Shown here in pieces: positions 9,340 through 17,492 of a stretch of DNA of 64,000 nt. The notes under the pieces are model-generated. The model did not search any database. It was given only the letters and a program-made list of their open reading frames with translations, and was not told the origin of the DNA. Within the stretch, counting starts at the first letter, position 1. Each line of letters opens with the position of its first letter. Origin of the DNA: Caballeronia pedi (GTDB lineage Bacteria > Pseudomonadota > Gammaproteobacteria > Burkholderiales > Burkholderiaceae); NCBI RefSeq assembly GCF_001544915.2, contig NZ_FCOE02000007.1:239868-303867 (forward strand). Reading direction: 5' to 3'. A program made the position numbers and the translations under genes.

Positions 9340-10266
9340 ATGCAAGCAGCTCTTGATAGTTCTTCCTCGTTCTCGATGAATCCGTTCTCCGGCAGATCGA
9401 CGTCGTCTTCGTCTTTCTCGAGTAGCCGGAGCGACTCGTCGTTCGGCTGGCGGGATTTCATGCCGTCCTTTCAGTCGCCGTTTCAGCCGTCCTCGCAGCC
9501 TTTCTCACCGCCCTTCTCGTTGCCGATGCCCTCGGGCGCGTTCGGCGACAGCAGCATGTCCAGTTCGAGTTTCAACTACGCGGCCCAGCAGATGTCGCGT
9601 AGTCCGGACAGTTACAGCGATTATTTCGCCTCGGGCGGTGCGACGTCGTTCAATCGTCAAAGTCCGTTCGGCAATGCCTCATACAACCACATGGAGTCCA
9701 CCAGCTATATGGATCAAGGGCACAGATCGCCTTCTGGCGGCCGCGACACCGGGTTCGACTCCGGCCGGTGTGCTCGCTGGTCGGATTCGGGCGTCCAAGG
9801 GGGCAAATCGTCAGTCGATCTCGGCAACTACAAGCTCGCTTTCGACAAGTCGAATTCGTCGATGCTCCTGACCAACACGCAATCGGGCGACGCCACGAAG
9901 ATCTGGGGCGATCCGCATATCGACCTTCACTCCGGCGCGGGCAATCAGCAAAGCGGCATGTTCAATGGACCGCTCACGTTCAGCCTGCCGGATGACACCA
10001 CCGTCGCGGTCGGCACGGAGCCGGGGAACGGCAATTCTGGCGTGTCGTATGCGGACAAAGTGAGGATCACGCAGGGCAATCGCTCCTACGTCGTCGATGG
10101 TCTGAGCGAGCAGGACAGCGCGCCGCTCACCGTGCGACGAGGCGATGCCAGCGCGGCCGGGCAGGTTCCCACCGGCGGCTACCATCTGATCGCGAACCCG
10201 AACGGCTCGGGCTGGATCAATGCGCAAACGCATCAGGAGGCCACGGCGTCCGACTTTCGTGCCTGA
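9340..10266 (+). CDS. DUF1521-containing protein with GD|PH self-cleavage motif; probable T3SS-secreted protein
   Basis: A 308-residue protein. Residues 1-150 are Ser/Phe/Pro-rich and disordered, like a T3SS secretion signal, with no Sec signal peptide. Residues about 155-305 form a DUF1521 domain. It contains WGDPHIDLHSG, where G190-D191 | P192-H193 matches the GD'PH cleavage site of metal-ion-inducible autocleavage domains. In Bradyrhizobium NopE1 this domain is a T3SS-secreted effector that cuts itself between Asp and Pro when calcium binds. Position beside the T3SS operon supports secretion. Cleavage and export here are inference. The start is supported by CAGGAAACCAAA before the ATG. Confidence 0.85.
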   Translation: MQAALDSSSSFSMNPFSGRSTSSSSFSSSRSDSSFGWRDFMPSFQSPFQPSSQPFSPPFSLPMPSGAFGDSSMSSSSFNYAAQQMSRSPDSYSDYFASGGATSFNRQSPFGNASYNHMESTSYMDQGHRSPSGGRDTGFDSGRCARWSDSGVQGGKSSVDLGNYKLAFDKSNSSMLLTNTQSGDATKIWGDPHIDLHSGAGNQQSGMFNGPLTFSLPDDTTVAVGTEPGNGNSGVSYADKVRITQGNRSYVVDGLSEQDSAPLTVRRGDASAAGQVPTGGYHLIANPNGSGWINAQTHQEATASDFRA

Positions 10267-10466
10267 CAGACCATAGTCGGGCGACGCTGGTGCAGTTCGG
10301 CGGCGATGGCGGCGCAAGCGGTCGCCGCCGCTTTCCTTTCCCTGCTGGCGAAGCCGCCCGCCCGAAAAAGCAAGGCCGGAACGCATGCGCATGCGAAACG
10401 AGGCCGTGCTTGCCCAGATGGATCCCGACGATCGCCATGCTCGGCACGATGGCTCTCCCTAAACAG

Positions 10467-10501
10467 AAATGGCCGGTCCGTGTGAGCTGAACCGGCCATT
10501 T
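10467..10501. terminator. Bidirectional hairpin terminator between convergent genes
   Basis: A perfect 11-bp inverted repeat AAATGGCCGGT / ACCGGCCATTT with a 13-base loop lies between the DUF1521 gene (+) and the harpin-like gene (-). The A/T-rich stem ends give short T tracts on both strands. The rest of 10267-10586 shows no credible gene. Confidence 0.7.
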
Positions 10502-10586
10502 CCCTCAGGGTGATCAACTGATAGAACGTGCGCGGCAAGCTCGCACGCCCGCGCACGTCATCACAGTCACATTCCGATATGTCGAA

Positions 10587-11435
10587 TCAGGCGTCACCGC
10601 CGCCTGCGTCGGCCGCGGCGCCCGCATCGCCCGCGCCCGCGTCGGCAGAAGGCGCTGCGTCGACTCCCGTGTCCCCAGCCGAGACCGCGCCATCATCGGC
10701 GGCGAGCGCTTCGGTAGCCGCGGGGTCTTCCGGCGCTGGGGCATTGTTGCTCGCGGAACCAGGCACAGTGGTGGAACCCTGGCCGCCCGAAGCCCCCGAA
10801 GCCCCCGAAGCCCCCGAAGCCCCCGAAGCCCCCGAAGTACCCGTGCTACCTCCGCCGCTGCCGCCGCCTCCGCCGATTCCCCCGCCTCCGATTCCTTTCA
10901 TCAAGCCGCCGAGAAGGCTGGCGAGCGGATTAGCGAAGCTCTGCATTGCCGTGGCGATCCCACCGAGTCCGCCAAGCAGATCGGCAGGCTTAGCCGAGGC
11001 GGACGGCGCACTTGCTGGGCCGGCCGAAGCCGATGCGCGGGCCGGCAGCGCTGGCGCGGCCGCCGCAACGGCACTGGGTGCGCGCGCAACGGGCGCCGCG
11101 GACGCGCCGCCGCCATTCACCTGGAAAGGCGCGGGCGCACGAGCGGCTCCATCGTTCGACCCCATTGGCGCGGTCGCGGAGCCGGCAAGGGCCAGGGACG
11201 ACGGGATCGACGAAGCGCCCGCCAGCGCATCAGGGGCAGGTGAGAACAACTGCCTGTCTGTTGCGCCCGCCAGCGCTGCCATGGCTCCCGGATCGGCGTC
11301 GTCCTCCTGCGCCACGGGTGGAAGGTAGATGGGCGCATAACCGACGGCCGGTTGTTGGGCCGCGTCGGCTGGGAACTGCGCAGCGTCGCTGGCCATGATT
11401 CTCGGCAGCGCCGGAGTTCTGTTGACTACTAGCAT
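10587..11435 (-). CDS. Gly/Ala/Ser-rich harpin-like protein
   Basis: A 282-residue protein rich in Gly, Ala, Ser and Pro, with no Cys visible, no signal peptide and a short hydrophobic centre (LLGGLGGIATAMQSFANPL). A glycine tract and GAS repeats follow, then an acidic Ala/Asp tail. This heat-stable, Gly-rich composition is like harpins, which are exported by plant-type T3SSs. The start at 11435 is chosen over an in-frame ATG at 11534 because AAGGAGTG lies 6-8 bases before it. A gene reading the opposite way is also open here, but only because of the repetitive GC-rich sequence. Function as a harpin is a composition-based inference. Confidence 0.65.
   Translation of the reverse strand: MLVVNRTPALPRIMASDAAQFPADAAQQPAVGYAPIYLPPVAQEDDADPGAMAALAGATDRQLFSPAPDALAGASSIPSSLALAGSATAPMGSNDGAARAPAPFQVNGGGASAAPVARAPSAVAAAAPALPARASASAGPASAPSASAKPADLLGGLGGIATAMQSFANPLASLLGGLMKGIGGGGIGGGGGSGGGSTGTSGASGASGASGASGASGGQGSTTVPGSASNNAPAPEDPAATEALAADDGAVSAGDTGVDAAPSADAGAGDAGAAADAGGGDA
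10786..10839. repeat. 9-bp tandem repeat inside the harpin-like gene
   Basis: Five perfect copies of CCCGAAGCC (10786-10830) are followed by a degenerate sixth. On the coding strand each unit encodes one Gly-Ala-Ser triplet in a slightly permuted frame, giving a GASGAS run. Copy number can change by slippage without breaking the frame. Confidence 0.9.
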
Positions 11436-11561
11436 ATTCACTCCTTTCTGAATCGAATCTGCGCGTTTGCGCAGACGGTCTTTTGGGTCGCCAGTTTCAT
11501 CAATTCTCGTAACGTCGATTTGTTCTGCGTACACCTCCTCTATCTGGTTGAAACTGTGTCG

Positions 11562-11894
11562 CTATCGTGTTGCGAACTGCATCAGTCCTTTCGACAGCCG
11601 CCCCCAACCCTCCTCCGCGATCATGGTCTCGACGCGCCTGGCCAGTTGCACGACGCAAACCACGCGCACGTAGGCAGTGAAATTCTTTATGTTGTCTCCT
11701 GTCAGGTCCATCTCCATCGACCAGTTGGACAGCAGCTTTCCGACGCTGACGCTATCCTGACGAGCCAGTACTTCGATAATCTCCCAGTAAATTTCTTCCA
11801 GGCGAATGCACGTTGCGAGTCCGTTGATGCGTATGGATCTCTGCCGCGGTTCAACGAGTTTCAAGCTGAAGTTGCAATAACGTTTCTTGACCAT
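11562..11894 (-). CDS. Small ribbon-helix-helix (RHH_4-type) domain protein
   Basis: A 110-residue protein whose middle (residues about 20-85, SIRINGLATCIRLEEIYWE then a helix-rich segment) resembles RHH_4-type ribbon-helix-helix domains. These normally bind DNA as dimers. Base composition is clearly lower in GC than its neighbours. It lies between the harpin-like gene and sctC and is transcribed away from sctC, so it could regulate the island (inference). The start has no strong RBS. Confidence 0.6.
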   Translation of the reverse strand: MVKKRYCNFSLKLVEPRQRSIRINGLATCIRLEEIYWEIIEVLARQDSVSVGKLLSNWSMEMDLTGDNIKNFTAYVRVVCVVQLARRVETMIAEEGWGRLSKGLMQFATR

Positions 11895-12198
11895 ATGCGT
11901 CGCTTAGCTGGCCTGCGGTCTGCATCGATCGTGGCGATCTGTGTTAGGGGTTCGTGGAATGTGTTCGGAAGTTTGTTGTTTGGTATGCTTACCTAATTTC
12001 ATTCGGGATCCAGTTTATATCTCAAACCCGTTGCGATTCTGTTTTGAAACGGTCGCCGATTGCCTCATGCTTCATCAGCGGTTGAAATACTGATCCTTAA
12101 AAAAAATGCCGTGTGGTAAATCTCTATGTCATCCTCATTGATGAACGGAGATAGATTTAGGACATCGCATGCCGGCCTGACCGGAGCAGGAATATGAG
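11895..12198. other. Divergent low-GC spacer upstream of the T3SS core operon
   Basis: A 304-base gap between the RHH gene and sctC, markedly A/T-rich. It must carry the promoter of the sct operon. I looked for the TTCG-N16-TTCG hrp-II/PIP type box and found only TTCG pairs with other spacing (11951 and 11964), so the regulator class is not visible. An AGGA at 12188-12191 is the likely RBS of sctC. Confidence 0.5.
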
Positions 12199-14094
12199 AT
12201 GTCCATGAACTGGCGTAAAAAATGTAATCGTCCTTTGATGCGCGGCCATGCGGTTTGCATGGCGGCCAACCGCATCGTTCCCATTTGCATGGCATTGCAG
12301 TGCGCAAACTCATATCCGGCAGAACCCGTATGGCAAGGCGCGGCCATGCGGTATGTCGCGCATGATTCGCGACTTGCGGACGTGCTGACGGACGTGGCGA
12401 GCGCCGGCGGTCTGCGCCTCGATGTCACGCGCAACGTGCGCGGCAATGTGAGCGGCGTGTTCGAAAACAAGCCCTCCGAGGTGTTCCGGACGCTCGCCGA
12501 GGCCTGGGGTCTCGTGTGGTATTTCGATGGACAGACGATCCACGTGTCGACGGCCGACGATGTGCGCAGCCGGACCATTTCGTTCGCGCCACTGACGAAA
12601 GATGCCGTCGCCGCTCTGCTGCGCAGTCTCGATCTCGACGACCCGCACCTCCCATTGAGCTATGCCAGGGACAGCGTGAAGGTAGTCGGGCCATCCCGTT
12701 ATGTCGACGCCATTGCCGAAGCGATCACCAGGGCGCAGGAGCAGCCTCCGGTGCAGGAGCGCAGCTTCGAGCGCACGCAGATCCGCGTATTCAGGCTGCG
12801 CTATGCGCAGGCCCAGGACATCACCTACAACTCAGGCGGTCGTCAGCAAACCATCGCAGGCGTCGCGTCGTTGTTGCGTCGTCTGATGGAGAACACCAGC
12901 GTGCCCCGGGCATCGGCCATGCGCGGCGCGCGCACGGACGCGGCGCAGACCTCGCACGGCGGCGTGCCGCCATTGCCGAGCGTGCCGGGACTTCGCGAGA
13001 CGTCGCAGGCCGCGGCGAGTCTCGACAGCGCGGCCGAGCTACCGCAGTCGCTGGTCACGCCAGCCAGGCGCAGCATCATCGCCGACGCGCGCACCAACTC
13101 GGTCGTGGTGTACGACGTGCCCGAGATGATGCCGGCTTACGAGCGAGCCATCGCGATGCTTGACCAGCGGCAGGATCTGGTGGAAATCTCTGCGCTGGTC
13201 ATGGATGTGTCGAGCGACGCAGCGCGGGAACTGGGCATTCGCTGGGGCGGGGCGGTGAGCTCTCGCGATGCGCGCGTGCCCTATGGCGTCGGGCTGTCCG
13301 TGCAGCCGGACGGATCGGCGGCTGCGGGCATGGCCGACGCCGGGCTCACTTTCACCACGCTGATCGGCAACTCGGTGCGCTTCCTGTACAGCCAGATTCA
13401 CGCGCTCGAACAGAACGGCCGCGCCCGCGTGCTTTCCCGGCCGCGCGTTCTGACCTTGAACAACGCGGAGGCGGTGCTGTCGTCGCGCAACTCGGTGTAT
13501 GTGCGTGTCGCGGGCAACCAGGACGCCAATCTGTTCAACGTCGATACCGGACTGACGCTCAAGGTCACGCCGACGGTGGAGCAGAGCGGCGCCGCGCGCG
13601 GCAGCATCCTGCTCAGCGTGCAGATCGAAGATGGATCGTTCGACGACTCCGCGTCCGTCGACGGCATCCCGCGCGTGAACACGAACTCGATCATCACGCA
13701 AGCCGTGGTCGGTGACGGAGAGAGCCTGCTCATCGGCGGTTACGAATACGAGCACAGTCTGGACAGCGGATCGAAGGTGCCCATCCTCGGCGATCTTCCC
13801 GTGATTGGCGCGCTCTTCAATGACGATCGCTCGGTCGTCGACCGTACCGAGCGGCTCGTACTCATCACGCCCCAGATCAAGCGCTTCTCGCCCGCGGATG
13901 GCGCAAGCGCGCCCGCGGCGGATTCGCCCGCGATCACGTTGCCGGTTGCGCCGGTCGTGCCGGCCGTCGCGTCGTCATCGCCCATGGCGGCGCCGCAGCT
14001 CGTGCGCGAGACGTACATTGCGCCGCCGCTGCCGCCGGACGCGCAGGCCGCGTCGGCATCCGGCAAGGTGGCGTTGCGCGGGAGGACTCAATGA
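12199..14094 (+). CDS. sctC: T3SS outer-membrane secretin SctC
   Basis: A 631-residue secretin forming the outer-membrane ring of the injectisome. An N-terminal hydrophobic stretch (residues 20-40) serves for export. N0/N1-type periplasmic domains follow (DSRLADVLTDVASAGGLRL; STSTAD region), then an N3 domain and the secretin core. The core carries VLSRPRVLTLNNAEA near residue 410 and the VPILGDLPVIGALFN motif near residue 530. The tail is Pro/Ala-rich. The gene starts the core operon and its stop overlaps the sctD start by 4 bases. Length fits HrcC/EscC-class secretins. Confidence 0.95.
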   Translation: MSMNWRKKCNRPLMRGHAVCMAANRIVPICMALQCANSYPAEPVWQGAAMRYVAHDSRLADVLTDVASAGGLRLDVTRNVRGNVSGVFENKPSEVFRTLAEAWGLVWYFDGQTIHVSTADDVRSRTISFAPLTKDAVAALLRSLDLDDPHLPLSYARDSVKVVGPSRYVDAIAEAITRAQEQPPVQERSFERTQIRVFRLRYAQAQDITYNSGGRQQTIAGVASLLRRLMENTSVPRASAMRGARTDAAQTSHGGVPPLPSVPGLRETSQAAASLDSAAELPQSLVTPARRSIIADARTNSVVVYDVPEMMPAYERAIAMLDQRQDLVEISALVMDVSSDAARELGIRWGGAVSSRDARVPYGVGLSVQPDGSAAAGMADAGLTFTTLIGNSVRFLYSQIHALEQNGRARVLSRPRVLTLNNAEAVLSSRNSVYVRVAGNQDANLFNVDTGLTLKVTPTVEQSGAARGSILLSVQIEDGSFDDSASVDGIPRVNTNSIITQAVVGDGESLLIGGYEYEHSLDSGSKVPILGDLPVIGALFNDDRSVVDRTERLVLITPQIKRFSPADGASAPAADSPAITLPVAPVVPAVASSSPMAAPQLVRETYIAPPLPPDAQAASASGKVALRGRTQ

Positions 14095-15185
14095 GCGGCG
14101 TTGCGCGTCTCTATGTCACGCAGGGCTTGCACGCCGGTGCGAGCATCGCGCTTTTGAACGACCGCGAAGTCGTGATCGGCGGCGATGGAGAAGCGGGGCT
14201 CGTCCTCGTGGACGCGGGCGTCAAGCCGCATCATGCGACCGTGCGTCTGCAAGGCGACAGACTCGTGCTGCGCACCGTAAGCGATAGCGTCGTGGTGTTC
14301 GCGCACACGCTCGGCGCAGGGAGGAAGACGCTGTTGCGGCACGGGGCGAGCTTCCGGATCGGCGAAGCGGCCTTGTTGTTCAGCAACGGTGCGCAGATGA
14401 CCGACCGGGACGCAGAGCGGGCAGAACTCGCGTGGCTTTTCACGCATGCGCCGCTCGCATGGTTGCGCAGGCGCTGCGCGCGCGTGCCTCGCTATGGCCG
14501 CGTGGTGCTGATGTTCGCGCCGTTCGCGCTCGCATCGCTATTCGTCATGGATCTGCTGACTCCGCCCACGCCGGTAGCGCAATCGTCGTTGCTGGAGAAG
14601 CCGGCGTTCCGCAATGTTCGCGTGGGAACCGACCAGACCACGGGAACGCGTCTGTACGAAGGCTATGTGCAAACGCCAGCCGATCTCGGCGCGCTGGCGC
14701 TCGAAGCGCGTGCGCAAGGCGTCGCGGCAAACGTGCGCGTAGCGGTCATCGACAACATGCAGGAACAGCTGAGCGATTTCCTCGATCTGTACTATCGCGG
14801 CGCGCAGTTGAGCGCGGCCGACCCGGGGACGTTCATTGCGACGCCGCCCGCGAGCGCGGGCTATCTGCAGGCCGAGTCGTGGGACTACGCACGGATCGCG
14901 CGTCTCGCGCAGAGCCAAGTGGAAGGTCTGAAGGCGCTGCGTTTCGCCGGTCACGAGAACGAAGCCGGACCGGTGCGCGTTCCGATGGAGGCGCTCGGCC
15001 TGAATCTGGTGAGCTCGCCACACACTGCATGGCTGGCCGACCGGCAGGGCGTGCGGTATTTCGCCGGAGCTCGCGTGGCAATCGGACGAATCCAGCGCAT
15101 TGGCCGATGCAATGCGACTGTCATACGCGATGACGGCAGTATCTACGACCTCATCACACGCACGGACGAAGGGAAGTCCTGCTGA
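14091..15185 (+). CDS. sctD: T3SS inner-membrane ring protein SctD
   Basis: A 364-residue protein. The N-terminal 100 residues form an FHA-like cytoplasmic domain (VIGGDGEAGLVLVDAGVKPHHATV), then comes one transmembrane helix near residues 140-160 (VVLMFAPFALASLFVM), then periplasmic BON-like ring-building modules. This is the SctD/PrgH/YscD architecture. SctD and SctJ form the two inner-membrane rings. A strong GGAGGACTCA RBS precedes ATG 14091, which overlaps the sctC stop. Confidence 0.9.
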   Translation: MSGVARLYVTQGLHAGASIALLNDREVVIGGDGEAGLVLVDAGVKPHHATVRLQGDRLVLRTVSDSVVVFAHTLGAGRKTLLRHGASFRIGEAALLFSNGAQMTDRDAERAELAWLFTHAPLAWLRRRCARVPRYGRVVLMFAPFALASLFVMDLLTPPTPVAQSSLLEKPAFRNVRVGTDQTTGTRLYEGYVQTPADLGALALEARAQGVAANVRVAVIDNMQEQLSDFLDLYYRGAQLSAADPGTFIATPPASAGYLQAESWDYARIARLAQSQVEGLKALRFAGHENEAGPVRVPMEALGLNLVSSPHTAWLADRQGVRYFAGARVAIGRIQRIGRCNATVIRDDGSIYDLITRTDEGKSC

Positions 15186-15286
15186 GCACCCGGGCATCAA
15201 CCCTTTGAACGCCGGCGCGCCGTTCGAAGGTTCATGGAGTCCTCCGACTCGAGAAGCGCGTCACTGTTTAATAAGGAATACGGAAC

Positions 15287-15646
15287 ATGCAAACCGAGAA
15301 CCTTGGATTCACACCCGCCATGTACGGCTATGGTGGGCAGATGTACAACCCCGGCGGCGTGAGCATGATCGCCGCGGACGGCACGCTTTCGCTCGCCAGC
15401 GTCTCCGAGGCGGTCAAGCGCGTCCTGCAGGGGCAGGCTCAGCAGATCAACCAGCTGCAGCAGCAGGCGGGCGCGCAGGAGGGGCAAGGCGGTCAGGGCG
15501 GTCAGGGCGGCGGCGGTGTCGGGAGCGCCACGATGCTGAGCATGCAGGCGAAGGTGGGCGAATACACGGCATCGCTTCAGCAGGGCACCTCGATGATGAG
15601 CAGCCTGGCTGAAACGCACAAGTCTGTCGCTCAGAACACGAAGTAG
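15287..15646 (+). CDS. sctF: Probable T3SS needle/pilus subunit (SctF-like)
   Basis: A 119-residue small protein without signal peptide. The N-terminus is Gly/Tyr/Met-rich, followed by a helical segment (SEAVKRVLQGQAQQINQLQQ), a glycine-rich GGQ linker and a C-terminal amphipathic helix (MLSMQAKVGEYTASLQQ). Size, position just before sctI, and two helices around a flexible turn fit a filament subunit. Direct homology to YscF/PrgI is not obvious, and it is longer than most needle proteins, so an HrpA/HrpY-like pilin is also possible. It follows sctD by 101 bases with its own RBS (AAGGAATACGGAAC), consistent with higher expression. Confidence 0.6.
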   Translation: MQTENLGFTPAMYGYGGQMYNPGGVSMIAADGTLSLASVSEAVKRVLQGQAQQINQLQQQAGAQEGQGGQGGQGGGGVGSATMLSMQAKVGEYTASLQQGTSMMSSLAETHKSVAQNTK

Positions 15647-15667
15647 TACAGATCGTCGCCGGAGAGG

Positions 15668-15681
15668 CCCCCGCGAGGGGG
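15668..15681 (+). terminator. GC hairpin after the needle-like gene, possible attenuator
   Basis: CCCCC / GGGGG with a GCGA tetraloop lies 22 bases after the stop of the needle-like gene. No T-run follows, so it may stabilise the upstream mRNA rather than terminate. Confidence 0.35.
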
Positions 15682-15735
15682 TCATCGCAAGCGCTCTCTC
15701 ACGTCATTGCCCATCCAGGCAAAAGGAACCCTTCG

Positions 15736-16059
15736 ATGTCACCGCAAGCCATCGGGATGTTTCCCGTTTCCCTCGACAACATGCTTACCGTTCCCGCGGT
15801 CGCGCCGACGCAGGCAAGCCCCGACGATGTGGGCGGACACGCATTGACGCGCCTCGCCGAACGCGCGCAAGACTCGCTGCAGAGCGCCGCCGCTCCGCTC
15901 GACATCCTGCGCGATCCTGCCCGGCGGCATCCGCTCACGACCAGCGAACTGCTGTCGCTGCAGGCGGCGGTGTCCGACTACTCCGTCACGCTGCTCACGC
16001 TCTCTCATCTTGCACAGAGCGCCGGCAGCGCCATCCAGTCCCTCACTCAGAGAACATGA
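15736..16059 (+). CDS. sctI: T3SS inner-rod protein SctI
   Basis: A 107-residue protein without signal peptide. Its C-terminal 45 residues (SELLSLQAAVSDYSVTLLTL, then an Ala/Ser-rich helix ending SLTQRT) match the helical hairpin region of YscI/PrgJ/HrpB rod proteins, and position directly before sctJ is canonical. The rod connects the export apparatus to the needle. Its last helix resembles the C-terminus of the preceding needle-like protein, as expected for filament and rod subunits. The stop overlaps the sctJ start by 4 bases. Confidence 0.8.
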   Translation: MSPQAIGMFPVSLDNMLTVPAVAPTQASPDDVGGHALTRLAERAQDSLQSAAAPLDILRDPARRHPLTTSELLSLQAAVSDYSVTLLTLSHLAQSAGSAIQSLTQRT

Positions 16060-16916
16060 TGCGACGCACATTGCTTGTGCTGCTTCTGCTGCCGCTGGCG
16101 CTGCTCGCCGCGTGCAAGACTTCACTGTTCGAGGGTATCGACGAAGAGCAGGCGAATCGCATCGTCGCGGTTCTGAGCCGTCACGGCATCGAGGGCTTCA
16201 AGGACCGCAATGCCGACAAGACCTGGAACGTTTCCGTGGACGAAAGCCACGCCGTGGCCGCGACCGAACTTGCCGGGGCTTACGCGCTGCCGCGCGGTGC
16301 GCATGCCAACCTCGGCGAACTGTTCAGCCGGCAGGGGCTTATTGCGAGCCCGGAGGAGGACCACGTTCGATACGTATACGGACTCACGCAGGAAATGGCG
16401 GAAACGCTCGAAAAGATCGACGGCGTGCTCGATGCCCGCGTGCATATCGTCGATCCGCCGCGCGATCCGCTGATGGGCCCCGCGCCGCAACCCAGCGCGT
16501 CCGTGATGCTTCGCTATAGCAGCGATGCCGGTCTCGAACAGATGCGCAGCAAGATTCGGTCGCTCGTAGCCGGCGCGGTCGAGGGGCTTACGCCCGAGCG
16601 CGTCTATGTCACGTTCGTTCCGGTCATGCCCGTCGTGACGGCGGACGAAGCGTGCAGGCAAACGGGCGTCTGCCCGCACTCGGCGCCCGCTCCGCGTGCG
16701 ACCGTCACACGCGTGCTCATAGCGTTGACGCTCATGGCGCTGCTCCTCAGCGTGGCGGTCTGGATCTGGGATTCGGGCATCCGAACCTTCCCGAGGATCA
16801 GGATCCCCGGCATCACGTTTTATCGCAGGCGCGCCCGTGGCGACGGTAAATCGAGTCAGGCTCCGGGCATGTCCGCCGATACAACCGCTTCATCAACTTC
16901 AGAAGGTGGCCAATGA
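16056..16916 (+). CDS. sctJ: T3SS inner-membrane ring lipoprotein SctJ
   Basis: A 286-residue YscJ/PrgK/HrcJ lipoprotein. Residues 1-20 form a lipoprotein signal ending LLAAC with the acylated Cys20. A YscJ/FliF periplasmic domain follows (EEQANRIVAVLSRHGIEGF; ARVHIVDPPRDP). A C-terminal transmembrane helix lies near residues 225-245 (ALTLMALLLSVAVWIWDSG), with a short cytoplasmic tail. Length and motifs are standard. The stop overlaps the sctK start by 4 bases. Confidence 0.96.
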   Translation: MMRRTLLVLLLLPLALLAACKTSLFEGIDEEQANRIVAVLSRHGIEGFKDRNADKTWNVSVDESHAVAATELAGAYALPRGAHANLGELFSRQGLIASPEEDHVRYVYGLTQEMAETLEKIDGVLDARVHIVDPPRDPLMGPAPQPSASVMLRYSSDAGLEQMRSKIRSLVAGAVEGLTPERVYVTFVPVMPVVTADEACRQTGVCPHSAPAPRATVTRVLIALTLMALLLSVAVWIWDSGIRTFPRIRIPGITFYRRRARGDGKSSQAPGMSADTTASSTSEGGQ

Positions 16917-17492
16917 AAACGCACTCCGCTCTCGGAATCGCCGATTGGGCGCATCACAGCTGGCTCGCACGCGCCACACCGGCGCGCAACGAGCGCGCGC
17001 GCGCAGGCGGCGGCCTATCTGTTCACGCGCTTTCCCGCGCTGACCGATCCCGGCGTGACGCAGTTGCCGGGGTCCGCGGCGCGGCTCGCGCGGCCGGCTT
17101 ACGCACGTCTGATGCGGATCTGCGCGGCGCTCGCATGCGCACACGCGCTGCGACTCGTCGTCAGCGCCGAGGCGCGCGCCCGGTTCACCGTGACGACGGG
17201 CCTGCCGCCGCTCACGGCGCTTCAATCGCATCCGCGCGGCGATCATGACGATCTGCCGCTCGATGAACCCCTCGACTTCTTCAGTCGGCGCGGCCTGATC
17301 GTCGCCGGCCTCGCGCTCGCTTTGCGCGCGGCCGGCGGCGAAGCGCAACGTCAACGGATGCAACTGCGTCTGCCGCGCGATTGCGCCGAAGCCGCCGCGC
17401 AATGGCGTCTTCCGTGCGTTTCGCCGCGGATTGCGCTTGAACTGTTCGGCGATGCTCTGCACCTGCTGAATGCGAGGGGTGCGACATGCTGA
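16913..17492 (+). pseudogene. sctK: SctK-like T3SS sorting-platform protein interrupted by a frame change
   Basis: An ATG overlapping the sctJ stop (ATGA) opens a frame reading MKTHSALGIADWAHHSWLA to about base 17000. From there a different frame carries the coding signal (AAYLFTRFPALTDPG, then FFSRRGLIVAGLALALRAAG) up to a TGA at 17492. Adding one GC unit to the (GC)6 tract at 16993-17004 joins the two frames as NERARAQAAAYLF and gives about 193 residues, a normal SctK/YscK/HrpD length. SctK links the C-ring platform to SctD. The break may be a real mutation, slippage-based variation or a sequencing error. The alternative is a short protein from GTG 17055. The SctK assignment rests mainly on position. 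Confidence 0.6.
16993..17004. repeat. (GC)6 dinucleotide tract at the sctK frame change
   Basis: Six GC units in a row lie exactly where the coding signal changes frame. Gain of one unit restores an unbroken reading frame. Confidence 0.85.

Noticed and set aside
10528..11328. 266-codon Pro/Ala/Ser-rich frame on the plus strand
   Set aside because: No RBS; repetitive GC-rich DNA is open in several frames. The minus-strand gene has a strong RBS (AAGGAGTG) and harpin-like composition.
11895..12198. Search for hrp-II/PIP-type TTCG-N16-TTCG or HrpL-type boxes upstream of sctC
   Set aside because: Only TTCG pairs with about 9-base spacing were found; not enough to call a known T3SS promoter element.
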